NCBI RefSeq assembly: GCF_024198215.1 | Contig: NZ_JAKCFA010000017.1 | Location: 207,523-271,522, forward strand | Reading direction: 5' to 3' | DNA: 64,000 nucleotides | DNA from: Myxococcus qinghaiensis | Lineage (GTDB): Bacteria > Myxococcota > Myxococcia > Myxococcales > Myxococcaceae | Part shown: positions 35,593 to 44,196 of the stretch, one piece after another | Position numbering within the stretch: position 1 is the first letter of the stretch | Layout of the letters: every line of letters starts with the position of its first letter | Translations under genes and position numbers: made by a program | Notes under the pieces: generated by a model | What the model saw: only the letters and a program-made list of their open reading frames with translations | What the model was told of the DNA's origin: nothing | Databases searched by the model: none

Positions 35593-36618
35593 ATGCTTGT
35601 CCTGCGTGACGTCCAGAAGACCGACCTGGCCGGCCTCAAGCGGCTCGCCGCCGTGCTCAACACGGTGAACCTGCCGAACAACGAGGAGACGCTCGAGAAC
35701 ATCATCGACAAGTCGGTGAAGAGCTTCGCCGGGAAGGTGAAGAACCCCTTCGAGCGGGAGTACCTCTTCGTCCTGGAGGACGTGCGCAACGGGCTCATCA
35801 TCGGCACGTCGATGATCATCGCCCAGCACGGGACGTACGAGGCGCCGCACATCTATTACGAGGTGAGCGAGCGGGAGCACTACTCCGCCTCCCTGGAGCG
35901 GCACCTGAGGCACAAGGTGCTGTCCATCGCCTACAACTACGAGGGCCCCACCGAAATCGGCGGCCTCGTCGTCGACCCGCCCTACCGGGCCACGCCGGAC
36001 AAGCCCGGCAAGCAGCTGTCCTATGTGCGCTTCCTCTTCCTCGCCATGCACCGGCGGCTCTTCCGCCCGCGCGTGCTGGCGGAGCTGCTCCCGCCCCTGC
36101 TCCCCGACGGGCGCAGCCTCTTGTGGGAGGCGTGCGGCAAGAAGTTCACCGGCCTGACGTACCTGGAGGCGGACCGCCTCAGCCGGCAGAACAAGGAGTT
36201 CATCAAGGAGCTGTTCCCCGCGTCGGACATCTACGCGTCGCTCTTCCCGGACCGCGTGCAGAAGGTGCTCGGCGAGGTGGGGCCGCAGACGCGCGGAGTG
36301 CAGCGCATGCTGGAGCGCATCGGCTTCCGGTACGTGGAGCGCATCGACCCGTTCGACGGCGGGCCGCACTTCGAGGCCAACACCGCGGACGTGTCGCTGG
36401 TGCGCAAGTACCGCACCGTGAAGCTGGCGGACGAGGACTTCGAACTGGAGGGAGACGACATCCTCGTCGCCTTCGAGCGGGAGTCCGGTCGCAACCGCTT
36501 CCGCTCGGTCCGCTGCCAGGCGCGGCTCGACAACCAGGTGGCCTACCTGCCCGCCCGCGCCAAGGAAATCCTCGGCGCCGACGCGGGCGCGAAGCTGTCC
36601 ATCATCCCCTTCGAGTAG
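35593..36618 (+). CDS. astA: Arginine N-succinyltransferase
   Basis: A 341-residue enzyme of the GNAT-related AstA family: L-R-D-V-Q-K-T-D-L-A-G-L, K-N-P-F-E-R-E-Y-L-F-V-L-E-D, Y-E-V-S-E-R-E-H-Y-S-A-S-L, E-I-G-G-L-V-V-D-P-P-Y-R and the C-terminal D-G-G-P-H-F-E-A. It transfers succinyl from succinyl-CoA to arginine, the first step of the AST arginine-degradation pathway. No astB, astC, astD or astE is near, and the gene is alone between a lyase-like gene and a transglutaminase-like gene, so it may act in a split pathway or on another substrate. ATG 35593 gives the family-like start. Confidence 0.88.
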   Translation: MLVLRDVQKTDLAGLKRLAAVLNTVNLPNNEETLENIIDKSVKSFAGKVKNPFEREYLFVLEDVRNGLIIGTSMIIAQHGTYEAPHIYYEVSEREHYSASLERHLRHKVLSIAYNYEGPTEIGGLVVDPPYRATPDKPGKQLSYVRFLFLAMHRRLFRPRVLAELLPPLLPDGRSLLWEACGKKFTGLTYLEADRLSRQNKEFIKELFPASDIYASLFPDRVQKVLGEVGPQTRGVQRMLERIGFRYVERIDPFDGGPHFEANTADVSLVRKYRTVKLADEDFELEGDDILVAFERESGRNRFRSVRCQARLDNQVAYLPARAKEILGADAGAKLSIIPFE

Positions 36619-36637
36619 CCCGCTTCCGCGAGCGGGC
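36618..36637. terminator. Hairpin between convergent genes
   Basis: GCCCGCT and AGCGGGC form a 7-bp stem around TCCGCG, directly after the astA stop and 2 bp before the convergent stop at 36639. Confidence 0.55.
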
Positions 36638-36638
36638 C

Positions 36639-37664
36639 TCACCGTCGGCGCACCACCCGGTGCGCCCCGCGCAGGAGCGACAGCCACCGTGCCCCGGCCT
36701 CCAGCGCCGGGCCGCGCGCGTCCTCCAGCGCCACCGACAGGTGCGTGTCCGCTCGGACGTCATCCAGCGACGTGGGGTCCAATTCCAGCGTGCCCCCGCC
36801 CACCAGCGCCACGCGCACCCACGCGTGAGGCCGCGCCGGTCCGCCGTCCACCACGAGCAGCCCGTGCACCAGGGCCACCTTCACGCCCTTCTCCCGGGCC
36901 CAGGCCGCGAAGCGCAGCGCGTGCGCCAGGCAGCCTCCGGCCTCGCCCGCACCGTCCTCGCTCCAGTCCGCCGCGCCGGGTCCCTTCTCCGGAAACGCCG
37001 CGTGCACCCGCGCCGACAGGGCCCGCGCCGCCCCCACCGTCCAGGGCGTCATGCCTTCCAGGCGTGAGGGCACCTCCAGTGGCGGCACCAGGGCCAGCGC
37101 CCCCGTCTCGCCCTCCACGGGCAGCCCCTGGGCGAAGAGGTCCGGCGGGGCCCGCAGCCGCTCGCCCGGCGCCGCCACGGTGAAGCGCGACTCGCCCACC
37201 TCCAGCATGTCCATGCGCCCGCCCGCGTCGTAGCGCGCCCGGAAGGAAGCCCCGAGCAGCGTGCCCTCCACCCACGGCGCCGTGCCGCCCGTGACGCAGT
37301 GGGGGCCCTCGCGGCCGGACAGCTCCTCGCGCCCCGTCACGCAGCCCGGCGCGGGAGGCCCCCGCCACAGCCACAGCGACTGGGGCACCACCGCCCGGCC
37401 CGCCAGCCGACCCGCGGCGTCCACCTCCAACGTCGCCTCGCGCTTGCGCTCCCCGTACTCGCCTCCTCGCGTGTGCAGGTGCCGGCTCTGATACGTGAAA
37501 CGTCCGGCGGCTTGCGTCAACGTCACCGTGCCCACCGGCACCCCGCGCCAGGAGAAGACGAAGCGCGCCTCCTCGGCCCGTGGGGGACGGGCGCCACCCC
37601 CGCTTTCAGGGCTGGCGGGATTCACAGGGAGACCGAGGACGAGGAGGGCGAGCAGGACGGACAC
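36639..37664 (-). CDS. Exported transglutaminase-like domain protein
   Basis: A 341-residue protein with an N-terminal hydrophobic signal (M-S-V-L-L-A-L-L-V-L-G-L-P-V). The C-terminal half has a transglutaminase-like papain-fold core: Cys in G-G-C-L-A-H-A (about residue 244), His in R-P-H-A-W-V (about 281) and Asp in E-L-D-P-T-S-L-D-D (about 294). The N-terminal half has a beta-rich part with two cysteine pairs. This fold can be a protease, transglutaminase or peptidase-like scaffold. It lies 65 bp from the divergent chemoreceptor gene. Confidence 0.82.
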   Translation of the reverse strand: MSVLLALLVLGLPVNPASPESGGGARPPRAEEARFVFSWRGVPVGTVTLTQAAGRFTYQSRHLHTRGGEYGERKREATLEVDAAGRLAGRAVVPQSLWLWRGPPAPGCVTGREELSGREGPHCVTGGTAPWVEGTLLGASFRARYDAGGRMDMLEVGESRFTVAAPGERLRAPPDLFAQGLPVEGETGALALVPPLEVPSRLEGMTPWTVGAARALSARVHAAFPEKGPGAADWSEDGAGEAGGCLAHALRFAAWAREKGVKVALVHGLLVVDGGPARPHAWVRVALVGGGTLELDPTSLDDVRADTHLSVALEDARGPALEAGARWLSLLRGAHRVVRRR

Positions 37665-37729
37665 GGGGCTCCCCAGTCTGCGGCGTTTTGCGGACCGGCG
37701 CGAGAAGGCGGGGTAGCCTCAGCCCTTCC

Positions 37730-40700
37730 ATGGGCGCCAAACGGTACCTCTTCGCGTTCGGCCTGGCGGCCGGCCTGCTGTCCGCGCTCGTGTTGGGGGG
37801 TGTCCTCCAGTTGAGCGGTCAGCAGATGGTGGCGTCCTCGTGGCTGGCGCTCCTGCTGGCCACGCCCGTGCTGTACCTGACGGGCGGGTATCTGGCGTGG
37901 TTCCGCTGGGCGGCGCTGCGGCGGCTGGCGCGTCGGCGCGTCATGGCCCGGCTGGCGGAGGGAGACCTCACCACCACGGGCGGGCACAAGTACGAGGGGC
38001 ACGAGGACGTGCGCCGCCTGGTGCTGTCGCTGCGCCGCGCGCTGTCCCAGGTGCAACGGGTGACGGCGAACCTGCACCGCACCAGCACGGACGTGAGCGA
38101 GCAGGCCCGCATGCTGCTGGAGGCGGCGCGGCGCCAGGGCGGCGCGGTGGAGCGCACGCTGCACTCCGTCAGCGGCATGGGCGGCAGCCTCCAGGTGGTG
38201 GGCAAGCGCGTGCACCAGTTGGAGGTGTTCGCCGTCGACACGACGGGCGCGCTCCTGGAGATGACCGAGCGGCTGGAGCAGGTGGTGGAGTCGCTGTCGC
38301 AGGTGAACGACTTCGCCAATCACACCACGTCGCTGATGCAGGCGATGAGCGAGCGGCTGGCCAACATCGCCTCCTCCGGTGACGAGCTGGCGCGCTTCGC
38401 GAGCGAGGCGGAGGACTTCGTGGCGCTGGTGGAGGGCGGCATCGACTCCGTGCGCCGCCGCGCCAGCGAGACGAACCAGCTGGCGCTCGCGGTGACGGCG
38501 ACGGCCGAGCGCGGCGAAGTGCTGGTGGCCGACAGCGTCAAGGGCATGTACCGGGTGGAGGAGACGGTGCGCAAGGCCGCGGAGCTGATGGGCACGCTGG
38601 GCTCGCGCTCCACGGAGATTGGCCGCATCGTCGACGTCATCCAGGAAATCGCCGACCAGACGAACCTGCTCGCCCTCAACGCCGCCATCATCGCCGCGCA
38701 GGCGGGCGTGCACGGCCGGCCCTTCGGCGTGGTGGCCAACGAGATTCGCAACCTGGCCGAGCGCACCACGCGCTCCACGCGCGAAATCGCCGCCATGGTG
38801 TCCGGCGTGCGCGACGCGGTGCTGACGGCGGTGGCGCTGGTGCACGAGGGCCGCGAGCAGGCCACCGCGGGCGTGGCCCTGGGAGACCGCGCGTCCGAGG
38901 CGCTGGTGGAGATTCGCTCGATTACCCAGCGCACCTTCAGCGCCGTGGAGGCCACGGTGATGGAGACGCAGCGACTGGAGGCCCAGGGCGCCACGGTGGT
39001 GGAGGCCAGCCGCCGCGTGGCCCGCCGCGTGGAGGACGTCACGCGCATGGCGATTGAGCAGTCCGGTCACGCGCGCGAGCTGGTGCGGCAGACGCAGGAG
39101 ATGGCCCGCGTGGGCCATGGCGCTTCACAGAAGGCGGAGGACCAGGCGCGCACGGGCCGAGACTTGTCGGAGTCCGTGGTGCGCCTGAGCGCGGCGATTG
39201 AAGAGCTGCGCACCGCCAACGTGGTGCTCACCAAGGCGGACTCGTCCATTCGCGAGGAGGTGGCGCAGGTGCGCGAGGACGCGCGCCGGGTCATCCGCAT
39301 CGGCGACGGGCTGACGCGCACGGTGGACCAGCTGGGCCACGAGGCGCTGGGCCTGGAGACGGAGGTCTTCCGCTTCCGGCTGCCGGAGCCGCGCACGGGC
39401 GGCATGCTGCGCGTGGTGCTGCACCAGGCGGCCTCGCTGCGAAACCGCCAGGCGGTGGACCCGCTGTTCAGCGTGGAGAACCAGCTGTCGGAGCTGACCG
39501 CGTGCGCATTCTCCGGGCTGGTGCGCCTGGAGGACGGCGGGCTGGAGCCGGACCTGGCCGAGCGCTGGGACGCGGACCCCTCCGCGCGCCGCTACCGCTT
39601 CTATCTGCGCCGGGGCGTCACCTTCCACGACGGCGCGCTGCTGACGGCGGGCGACGTGAAGCGCCACCTGGAGCGGCTGCTGGACCCGGCGGTGCGCTCT
39701 CCGGACCGCAGCCTCCTGGAGGACGTGGAGGGCGCGCCCGAGTACACGTCGGGCCTGGCGCGCGAGGTGTCGGGAATCGAGGCGCTGGACGACGCCACGC
39801 TGGAAATCCGGCTGCGCGAGCCCAAGGCGTTCTTCCTGCACCTGATGGCGCTGACGCCCACGGCGGTGGCGCGCGTGGACTCGAATGGCAGGCTGGTGGG
39901 CACCGGCCCCTTCCGCGTCATGTCGCTGGAGCCGGAGCGCGTGGTGCTGGAGCGCAATCCGTCCTACTGGCGCACGGGCGCGCCGCTGTTGGACCGGCTG
40001 GAGTTCCAGTTGGTGAACTCGCGGCAGGAGGCGATGACGCGGCTGCGCGAGGGCGCCGCGGACCTGGTGTCCTTCCTCTCCGCCGAGCACGTGGAGGTGC
40101 CGGGCCTGGAGGCCTTCCAGGTGCTGGCCAGCACCACGCCCTCCACCGCCTTCGTGGCCCTCAACCTGCGCGAGCCGCCCTATGACGACGTGCGCGTGCG
40201 ACGCGCGCTGCGCGCGGGCATGGACATCGTCGGCGCGGTGGAGCAGTTCCACCCGGGCGCCCGCGTGGCGCGCACGCTCACCCCGCCGGAGCTGATGGGC
40301 GGCGCGGAGGTGGGGCCCATGCCCGCGCCCGACGTGGCGCTCGCCGAGCAGCTGCTCCGCGACGCGGGCCTGCGCCGGCTGCGACTCACCCTGCACCACC
40401 CGGCGGGGCGGGACACGTCGGCCGAGGACGCGGTGCTCTTCCGCCCCTTGTTGCAGGCGGGCCTCCTGGAGTTGAAGCACGTGGAGATGGCGCCGGAGGA
40501 GTACTCGGCGCGGCTGCGCGAGGGACGCGTGCCGGCCTTCCGCACGCTGTGGCTGGCGGACTTCCCGGACCCCGACACGTTCCTCTACTTCCTGCTGCAC
40601 TCCAGCGCGCAGACGGTGTACCCGCTGGGCTACCGCAACCCGGAGCTGGACCGCATCACCGCCGAGGCGCGCGTGTCCATCGACCCCGGGCTGCGTCAGC

Positions 40701-40873
40701 AGCTCTACGTGCGCGCCGAGCACCTCTTCCGCGACGACTGTCCGCTCATCCCGCTGTACCACGAGCGGGTCCACGCGGCGGCCAGCGCCACGGTGCAGGG
40801 CCTGCGCCTGCACCAGACGCCACCGCAGGTCCGCTACGAGGACCTGTGGGTGGACCCGAACAGCGCCGAGTGA
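37730..40873 (+). CDS. Chemoreceptor (MCP) fused to a C-terminal family-5 solute-binding domain
   Basis: A 1047-residue protein. Two transmembrane helices are at about 5-29 and 36-60, separated by only six residues, so there is no periplasmic sensor domain. A HAMP-like linker (R-R-L-A-R-R-R-V-M-A-R-L-A-E-G-D-L) follows, then about 430 residues of MCP coiled coil with the hairpin tip near 307-345: E-I-A-D-Q-T-N-L-L-A-L-N-A-A, then I-I-A-A-Q-A-G-V-H-G-R-P-F-G-V-V-A-N-E-I-R. Canonical tips have E-A-A-R-A-G-E there, so several positions differ. From residue 555 a full SBP_bac_5 domain (oligopeptide-binding type) begins: P-L-F-S-V-E-N-Q-L, G-L-V-R-L-E-D-G-G-L-E-P-D-L-A, R-R-G-V-T-F-H-D-G, G-T-G-P-F-R-V and W-R-T-G-A-P-L-L-D. 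With both helices at the N-terminus the binding domain should be cytoplasmic. Confidence 0.93.
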   Translation: MGAKRYLFAFGLAAGLLSALVLGGVLQLSGQQMVASSWLALLLATPVLYLTGGYLAWFRWAALRRLARRRVMARLAEGDLTTTGGHKYEGHEDVRRLVLSLRRALSQVQRVTANLHRTSTDVSEQARMLLEAARRQGGAVERTLHSVSGMGGSLQVVGKRVHQLEVFAVDTTGALLEMTERLEQVVESLSQVNDFANHTTSLMQAMSERLANIASSGDELARFASEAEDFVALVEGGIDSVRRRASETNQLALAVTATAERGEVLVADSVKGMYRVEETVRKAAELMGTLGSRSTEIGRIVDVIQEIADQTNLLALNAAIIAAQAGVHGRPFGVVANEIRNLAERTTRSTREIAAMVSGVRDAVLTAVALVHEGREQATAGVALGDRASEALVEIRSITQRTFSAVEATVMETQRLEAQGATVVEASRRVARRVEDVTRMAIEQSGHARELVRQTQEMARVGHGASQKAEDQARTGRDLSESVVRLSAAIEELRTANVVLTKADSSIREEVAQVREDARRVIRIGDGLTRTVDQLGHEALGLETEVFRFRLPEPRTGGMLRVVLHQAASLRNRQAVDPLFSVENQLSELTACAFSGLVRLEDGGLEPDLAERWDADPSARRYRFYLRRGVTFHDGALLTAGDVKRHLERLLDPAVRSPDRSLLEDVEGAPEYTSGLAREVSGIEALDDATLEIRLREPKAFFLHLMALTPTAVARVDSNGRLVGTGPFRVMSLEPERVVLERNPSYWRTGAPLLDRLEFQLVNSRQEAMTRLREGAADLVSFLSAEHVEVPGLEAFQVLASTTPSTAFVALNLREPPYDDVRVRRALRAGMDIVGAVEQFHPGARVARTLTPPELMGGAEVGPMPAPDVALAEQLLRDAGLRRLRLTLHHPAGRDTSAEDAVLFRPLLQAGLLELKHVEMAPEEYSARLREGRVPAFRTLWLADFPDPDTFLYFLLHSSAQTVYPLGYRNPELDRITAEARVSIDPGLRQQLYVRAEHLFRDDCPLIPLYHERVHAAASATVQGLRLHQTPPQVRYEDLWVDPNSAE

Positions 40874-40874
40874 C

Positions 40875-43040
40875 TCACGGCGACTCGCGCCGCGTGCTCC
40901 CCGGCGTGCCGTGTCGCTGGGGCCAGCCGCGCGGCTCCACCTGGATGCCGGGGCCCATGCCGTAGGACTCCAGCTTCCACACGCCGTCGCGCTCCAGCAC
41001 GACGAGCAGCTTGTCCTCGAAGAAGGACGCACCCGCCACCACCGTCGGGCGCCCCGGCAGCGGGCACATCCCCAGCTTCTGGCCCTGCGCGAAGAGCTGG
41101 AGCCACACCTGCCGCCCATCCGGCCGCTCCGTGTCCGAGAGCACGCCCACCGCGCCGCCCTGAATCAGCGCCGCGTCATGCAGCGTGCCGGGCTCCGTCG
41201 CGAAGGGCAGCACGTCCACCTCCCACGCCACCTGTCCCGTCGCCGAGTCCACCGCGCGCAGCACCGTGCGCTGCTCCTCGGGCGTGCACGGCAGGCCATC
41301 CACGCGGTCGCAGGACTGGGCGAACAGATAGCCCGGGGTGCCCTCCGCCGTGAGCAGCGCGGGCTCGGCCAGCGGCGTCAGCGTGCGCGTGCCCGCATCC
41401 CACTCCACGGCCTGTTGGAAGCCCCCATCCGCGACGTAGAACTCCCGCGCGCCCACCATCAGCCGGCCCCCCGCCACCGCGAGCGACGCGAGGCCCTGCG
41501 CCACGCCGCCATCCATCCCGAGCGTGGTGAGGGTCACCTGCGTACCGCCGTCCGGCGACAGGTCGGCGCGCTCCAGCCGCTGGTTCCCCGTGAAGCGAAA
41601 GGCGGTGTCCTCCACGTCGACCACGACGCGGGCCTCCCCTCTCCACAGGTCGACGGGCCCCGCGCGCACGAGCGAGCCCGCGTCCTCGCCACGTCCGGAG
41701 AGCCAGACCCACCGCTCGCGACTGGGCCTCGGAAGAGGCCCCACGCCGCCGTCCGGGTCCTCCTCGGGCATGGGACCCCAGGACACGTGCGCGACGACCT
41801 CGCCGCTCGAGTTCAGCGCGACCTGCCCCGCCGCGACATGCCCCACCCACGCTCCCGCGTCCACGTCAGCCCCCATGGACTCCCACGAAGCCTCCCACTG
41901 TCGAGCGCCCGGCCCGCGAGGGGCATAGGACTCCAGTCCTTGCGGAGCGAGCACCACCACGCCCGCATCCGACGCGGCCAGCAGCGTGCGGGAGCCTCCG
42001 TCGGGATAGGGCGACTCGTAGCGCAAGAGGCCGCCCTGCGTGAAGGAGACGAGCCGGCAGCCCGCGTCACCGCCGCACACCGAGGTGAACAGGGAGCCCT
42101 CCTGGACCAGCAGCGCGGGCTGGCCCACGGGCGCTCCGCCCAGGTCCTGGCTGAAGTCGACCGGAAGGTCTCCCGCATCGGGCTTCTCGCACTCGCCATC
42201 CTGACAGGTGCCTTCACCCTGGCACGCGGTGGCGGGCGCGCAGACCACGCCATCCGGCGTGGGCAACTCCTGACATGAGCCCCTGAAGCACAGGTTGGAT
42301 TGCTTGCAGTCCACCGGGCCGCACGGGATGAAGTCCTTCGCGTCCACCTCCTCGCAGCCGTTGTCGCGGTCGCACACGCCCACCTTGCACGGGTTCTTCG
42401 GCACCGGACACGCGACGGGAGACGTCACACACCCCAGGGCGGGCGAGCACCCATCCACCGTGCAAGGGTTGTCGTCGTCACACGAGCGTTGAGAGCCCAC
42501 GCACGCGCCCGACTCGCAGCGGCCGTTCGTCTGGCAGCGACTGGTGGGGATGCAGGTGGCGCCATCCCCGAGCGCCCGCTCCACGCAGGTGCCGGTGGCC
42601 AGGTCGAAGCTCGATTCATGACAGGGGCTGGAGGGGACGCAGTTGAGCGGCCTCACGCCGAGCCCCGTGAGGCGCACCGTCTCCGTGCGTCCCGCGCCCG
42701 TCAGCGTCAGCGTGCCCTCCGCCGCGCCGTTGCCCGCGAGGAAGTCCACGTCGACGGCGACGGTGCCACTGCCAGGCACCGTCACCTCGGCGACGTCCAC
42801 CGTGAAGGGCGAGCCAGACGAGGCCTGCACCGTGACGCTGGCGCGCCCGGTGGCCAGCAACGTCACCTGACGCCGCGTCAGCGAGCCCTCCAGCGCGCGA
42901 CCGAAGTCGACCGCTTCCTCCTGGGGACGGAAGCCCTGGCGCGCGCCTCCTGTGCCCGGGTCATCTCCACAGCGGCAGCCCGCCACGGACAGCACGAGCG
43001 CGACGAGCAACGAAGTCCCTGGGTGGATGCGCGAGGCCAT
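40875..43040 (-). CDS. Large cysteine-rich lipoprotein with beta-propeller-like C-terminal part
   Basis: A 721-residue protein. Residues 1-22 form a signal with lipobox S-V-A-G-C. An N-terminal Ig-like part (V-D-F-G-R-A-L-E-G-S-L-T-R-R-Q-V-T-L) is followed, at about 130-290, by a dense cysteine region with units such as C-D-D-D-N-P-C-T-V-D-G-C and C-V-G-S-Q-R-S-C, like the DUF4215/Dickkopf-type repeats of deltaproteobacterial surface proteins. The rest has propeller-like strands (L-L-R-Y-E-S-P-Y-P-D-G-G-S and A-T-G-Q-V-A-W-E-V-D). Convergent with the chemoreceptor gene. Probably a surface protein; no enzyme motif seen. Confidence 0.75.
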   Translation of the reverse strand: MASRIHPGTSLLVALVLSVAGCRCGDDPGTGGARQGFRPQEEAVDFGRALEGSLTRRQVTLLATGRASVTVQASSGSPFTVDVAEVTVPGSGTVAVDVDFLAGNGAAEGTLTLTGAGRTETVRLTGLGVRPLNCVPSSPCHESSFDLATGTCVERALGDGATCIPTSRCQTNGRCESGACVGSQRSCDDDNPCTVDGCSPALGCVTSPVACPVPKNPCKVGVCDRDNGCEEVDAKDFIPCGPVDCKQSNLCFRGSCQELPTPDGVVCAPATACQGEGTCQDGECEKPDAGDLPVDFSQDLGGAPVGQPALLVQEGSLFTSVCGGDAGCRLVSFTQGGLLRYESPYPDGGSRTLLAASDAGVVVLAPQGLESYAPRGPGARQWEASWESMGADVDAGAWVGHVAAGQVALNSSGEVVAHVSWGPMPEEDPDGGVGPLPRPSRERWVWLSGRGEDAGSLVRAGPVDLWRGEARVVVDVEDTAFRFTGNQRLERADLSPDGGTQVTLTTLGMDGGVAQGLASLAVAGGRLMVGAREFYVADGGFQQAVEWDAGTRTLTPLAEPALLTAEGTPGYLFAQSCDRVDGLPCTPEEQRTVLRAVDSATGQVAWEVDVLPFATEPGTLHDAALIQGGAVGVLSDTERPDGRQVWLQLFAQGQKLGMCPLPGRPTVVAGASFFEDKLLVVLERDGVWKLESYGMGPGIQVEPRGWPQRHGTPGSTRRESP

Positions 43041-43108
43041 GGAGGTGACTCAACCGCGCCGGACCGGGGCCACGCAATGTCGGCGTGGAAGGCAGTCCGC
43101 CCATGGAC

Positions 43109-43729
43109 TCAAGGCCCGGGGGCGGGCGCCCGTCGCCGAGCGAACATGCGCACCAGCACCGCCACCACGCCCACCGCCACCAGGCCCACCACCGCGTACT
43201 GGTAGCGGCTCATCAGCGCCGTCAGCTTCTCGAGGTTGCCGCCCACCGCCACACCCAGCGCGAGCACCAGGCCCGTGTGCGCCATGGCCGACACCGCGCC
43301 CAGGCCCAGGACGTTGACGCGAGGCATGCGCGCGGCGCCCGCGGCGACGAAGATGAGGCCTCGGATGCCCGGCAGGAAGCGATTGGCCAGCAGCAGCCAC
43401 GGCCCGTTGCGCCGCATCCGGGCCTGCACCTCTTCCAGGCGCGCGTGGGTGATGCCGAAGTAGCTGCGGCCCGGGTGCGCATCGAAGCGCCCCGCCAGCC
43501 AGTGGCCCACCGTGTAGTTGATGGCCGCGCCCACCACGCTGCCCGCCGTCACGACGAGGAAGACGAGGAGCCACGGTTGCGAGCCGCGCACCGCGTACAC
43601 GCCCCCCAGCAGGGTGATGGTGTCTCCGGGGAAGGGTGGAACCACGTACTCCAGCGCCGCCGCCAGCCCCAGCACCAACAGCCCCAGCGGGCCGAGCGCT
43701 CCAATGAGCTGGTCGATGTATTCCACCAT
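43109..43729 (-). CDS. DedA-family membrane protein
   Basis: A 206-residue protein of the DedA/VTT superfamily, which includes lipid scramblases/flippases for undecaprenyl phosphate or phospholipids. Features: E-Y-V-V-P-P-F-P-G-D-T-I-T-L (the acidic/PPFPGD membrane re-entrant segment), a helix G-S-V-V-G-A-A-I-N-Y-T-V-G-H-W-L-A-G-R-F, the R-F-L-P-G-I-R-G arginine motif and a final transmembrane helix. The conserved E, D and R residues are present. ATG 43729 is chosen; a GTG at 43762 would add 11 residues and also overlaps a good GGAGGAGG. Confidence 0.9.
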   Translation of the reverse strand: MVEYIDQLIGALGPLGLLVLGLAAALEYVVPPFPGDTITLLGGVYAVRGSQPWLLVFLVVTAGSVVGAAINYTVGHWLAGRFDAHPGRSYFGITHARLEEVQARMRRNGPWLLLANRFLPGIRGLIFVAAGAARMPRVNVLGLGAVSAMAHTGLVLALGVAVGGNLEKLTALMSRYQYAVVGLVAVGVVAVLVRMFARRRAPAPGP

Positions 43730-43869
43730 CCGCGCGAACAACCTCCTCCGGGTGCCAGACACCCGTCATAAGGCGGCCCCGGCGGAGGGGAAAGCGTTGG
43801 TGGTGGATGGTGAACAGAGCCAGGAGCGCGCGAGTGCCAGGACGTCGGCTATGCTTCGCGCCCATCGCC

Positions 43870-44187
43870 ATGATTCTTCCGCGCCATTGGGACAGGCTCA
43901 CCGCGGCCCTGCACGCCGTCGACTTCAACGGGAATCCCGAGGAGGCGTGGCGGTTCCTCGTCTACCAGGGGTTCACCGAGGACTCGGAGGACGGCCTGCG
44001 GTTCTTCGAGGACGTCGTCCGAAGGAACCGGGACATGGACCACCCGACGGGCAGCGGTCCGGTGAGCTTCATCTCCACGGAGCTGACGCACGAGCACCTC
44101 GTGCAGCGCATCCACCCGAAGGACCCGGAGGGGCGCGCCTCGAAGCGCGCGTTCCTCCTGTGGAAGCGCAGGAACACGCCCGCGTGA
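43870..44187 (+). CDS. Small hypothetical protein
   Basis: A 105-residue soluble protein that I do not recognise. M-I-L-P-R-H-W-D-R-L, then F-N-G-N-P-E-E-A-W-R-F-L-V-Y-Q-G-F, then H-P-K-D-P-E-G-R-A-S-K-R-A-F-L-L-W-K-R-R. ATG 43870 is preferred; a start at 43807 would add 21 residues. It lies between the divergent DedA gene and the convergent gene at 44197. Confidence 0.55.
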   Translation: MILPRHWDRLTAALHAVDFNGNPEEAWRFLVYQGFTEDSEDGLRFFEDVVRRNRDMDHPTGSGPVSFISTELTHEHLVQRIHPKDPEGRASKRAFLLWKRRNTPA

Positions 44188-44196
44188 CGCATGGCC

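Noticed and set aside
40871..40877. Palindrome GTGACTCAC between chemoreceptor and lipoprotein genes as a terminator
   Set aside because: The symmetry is almost wholly the forced result of facing TGA stop codons one base apart; arms do not extend.
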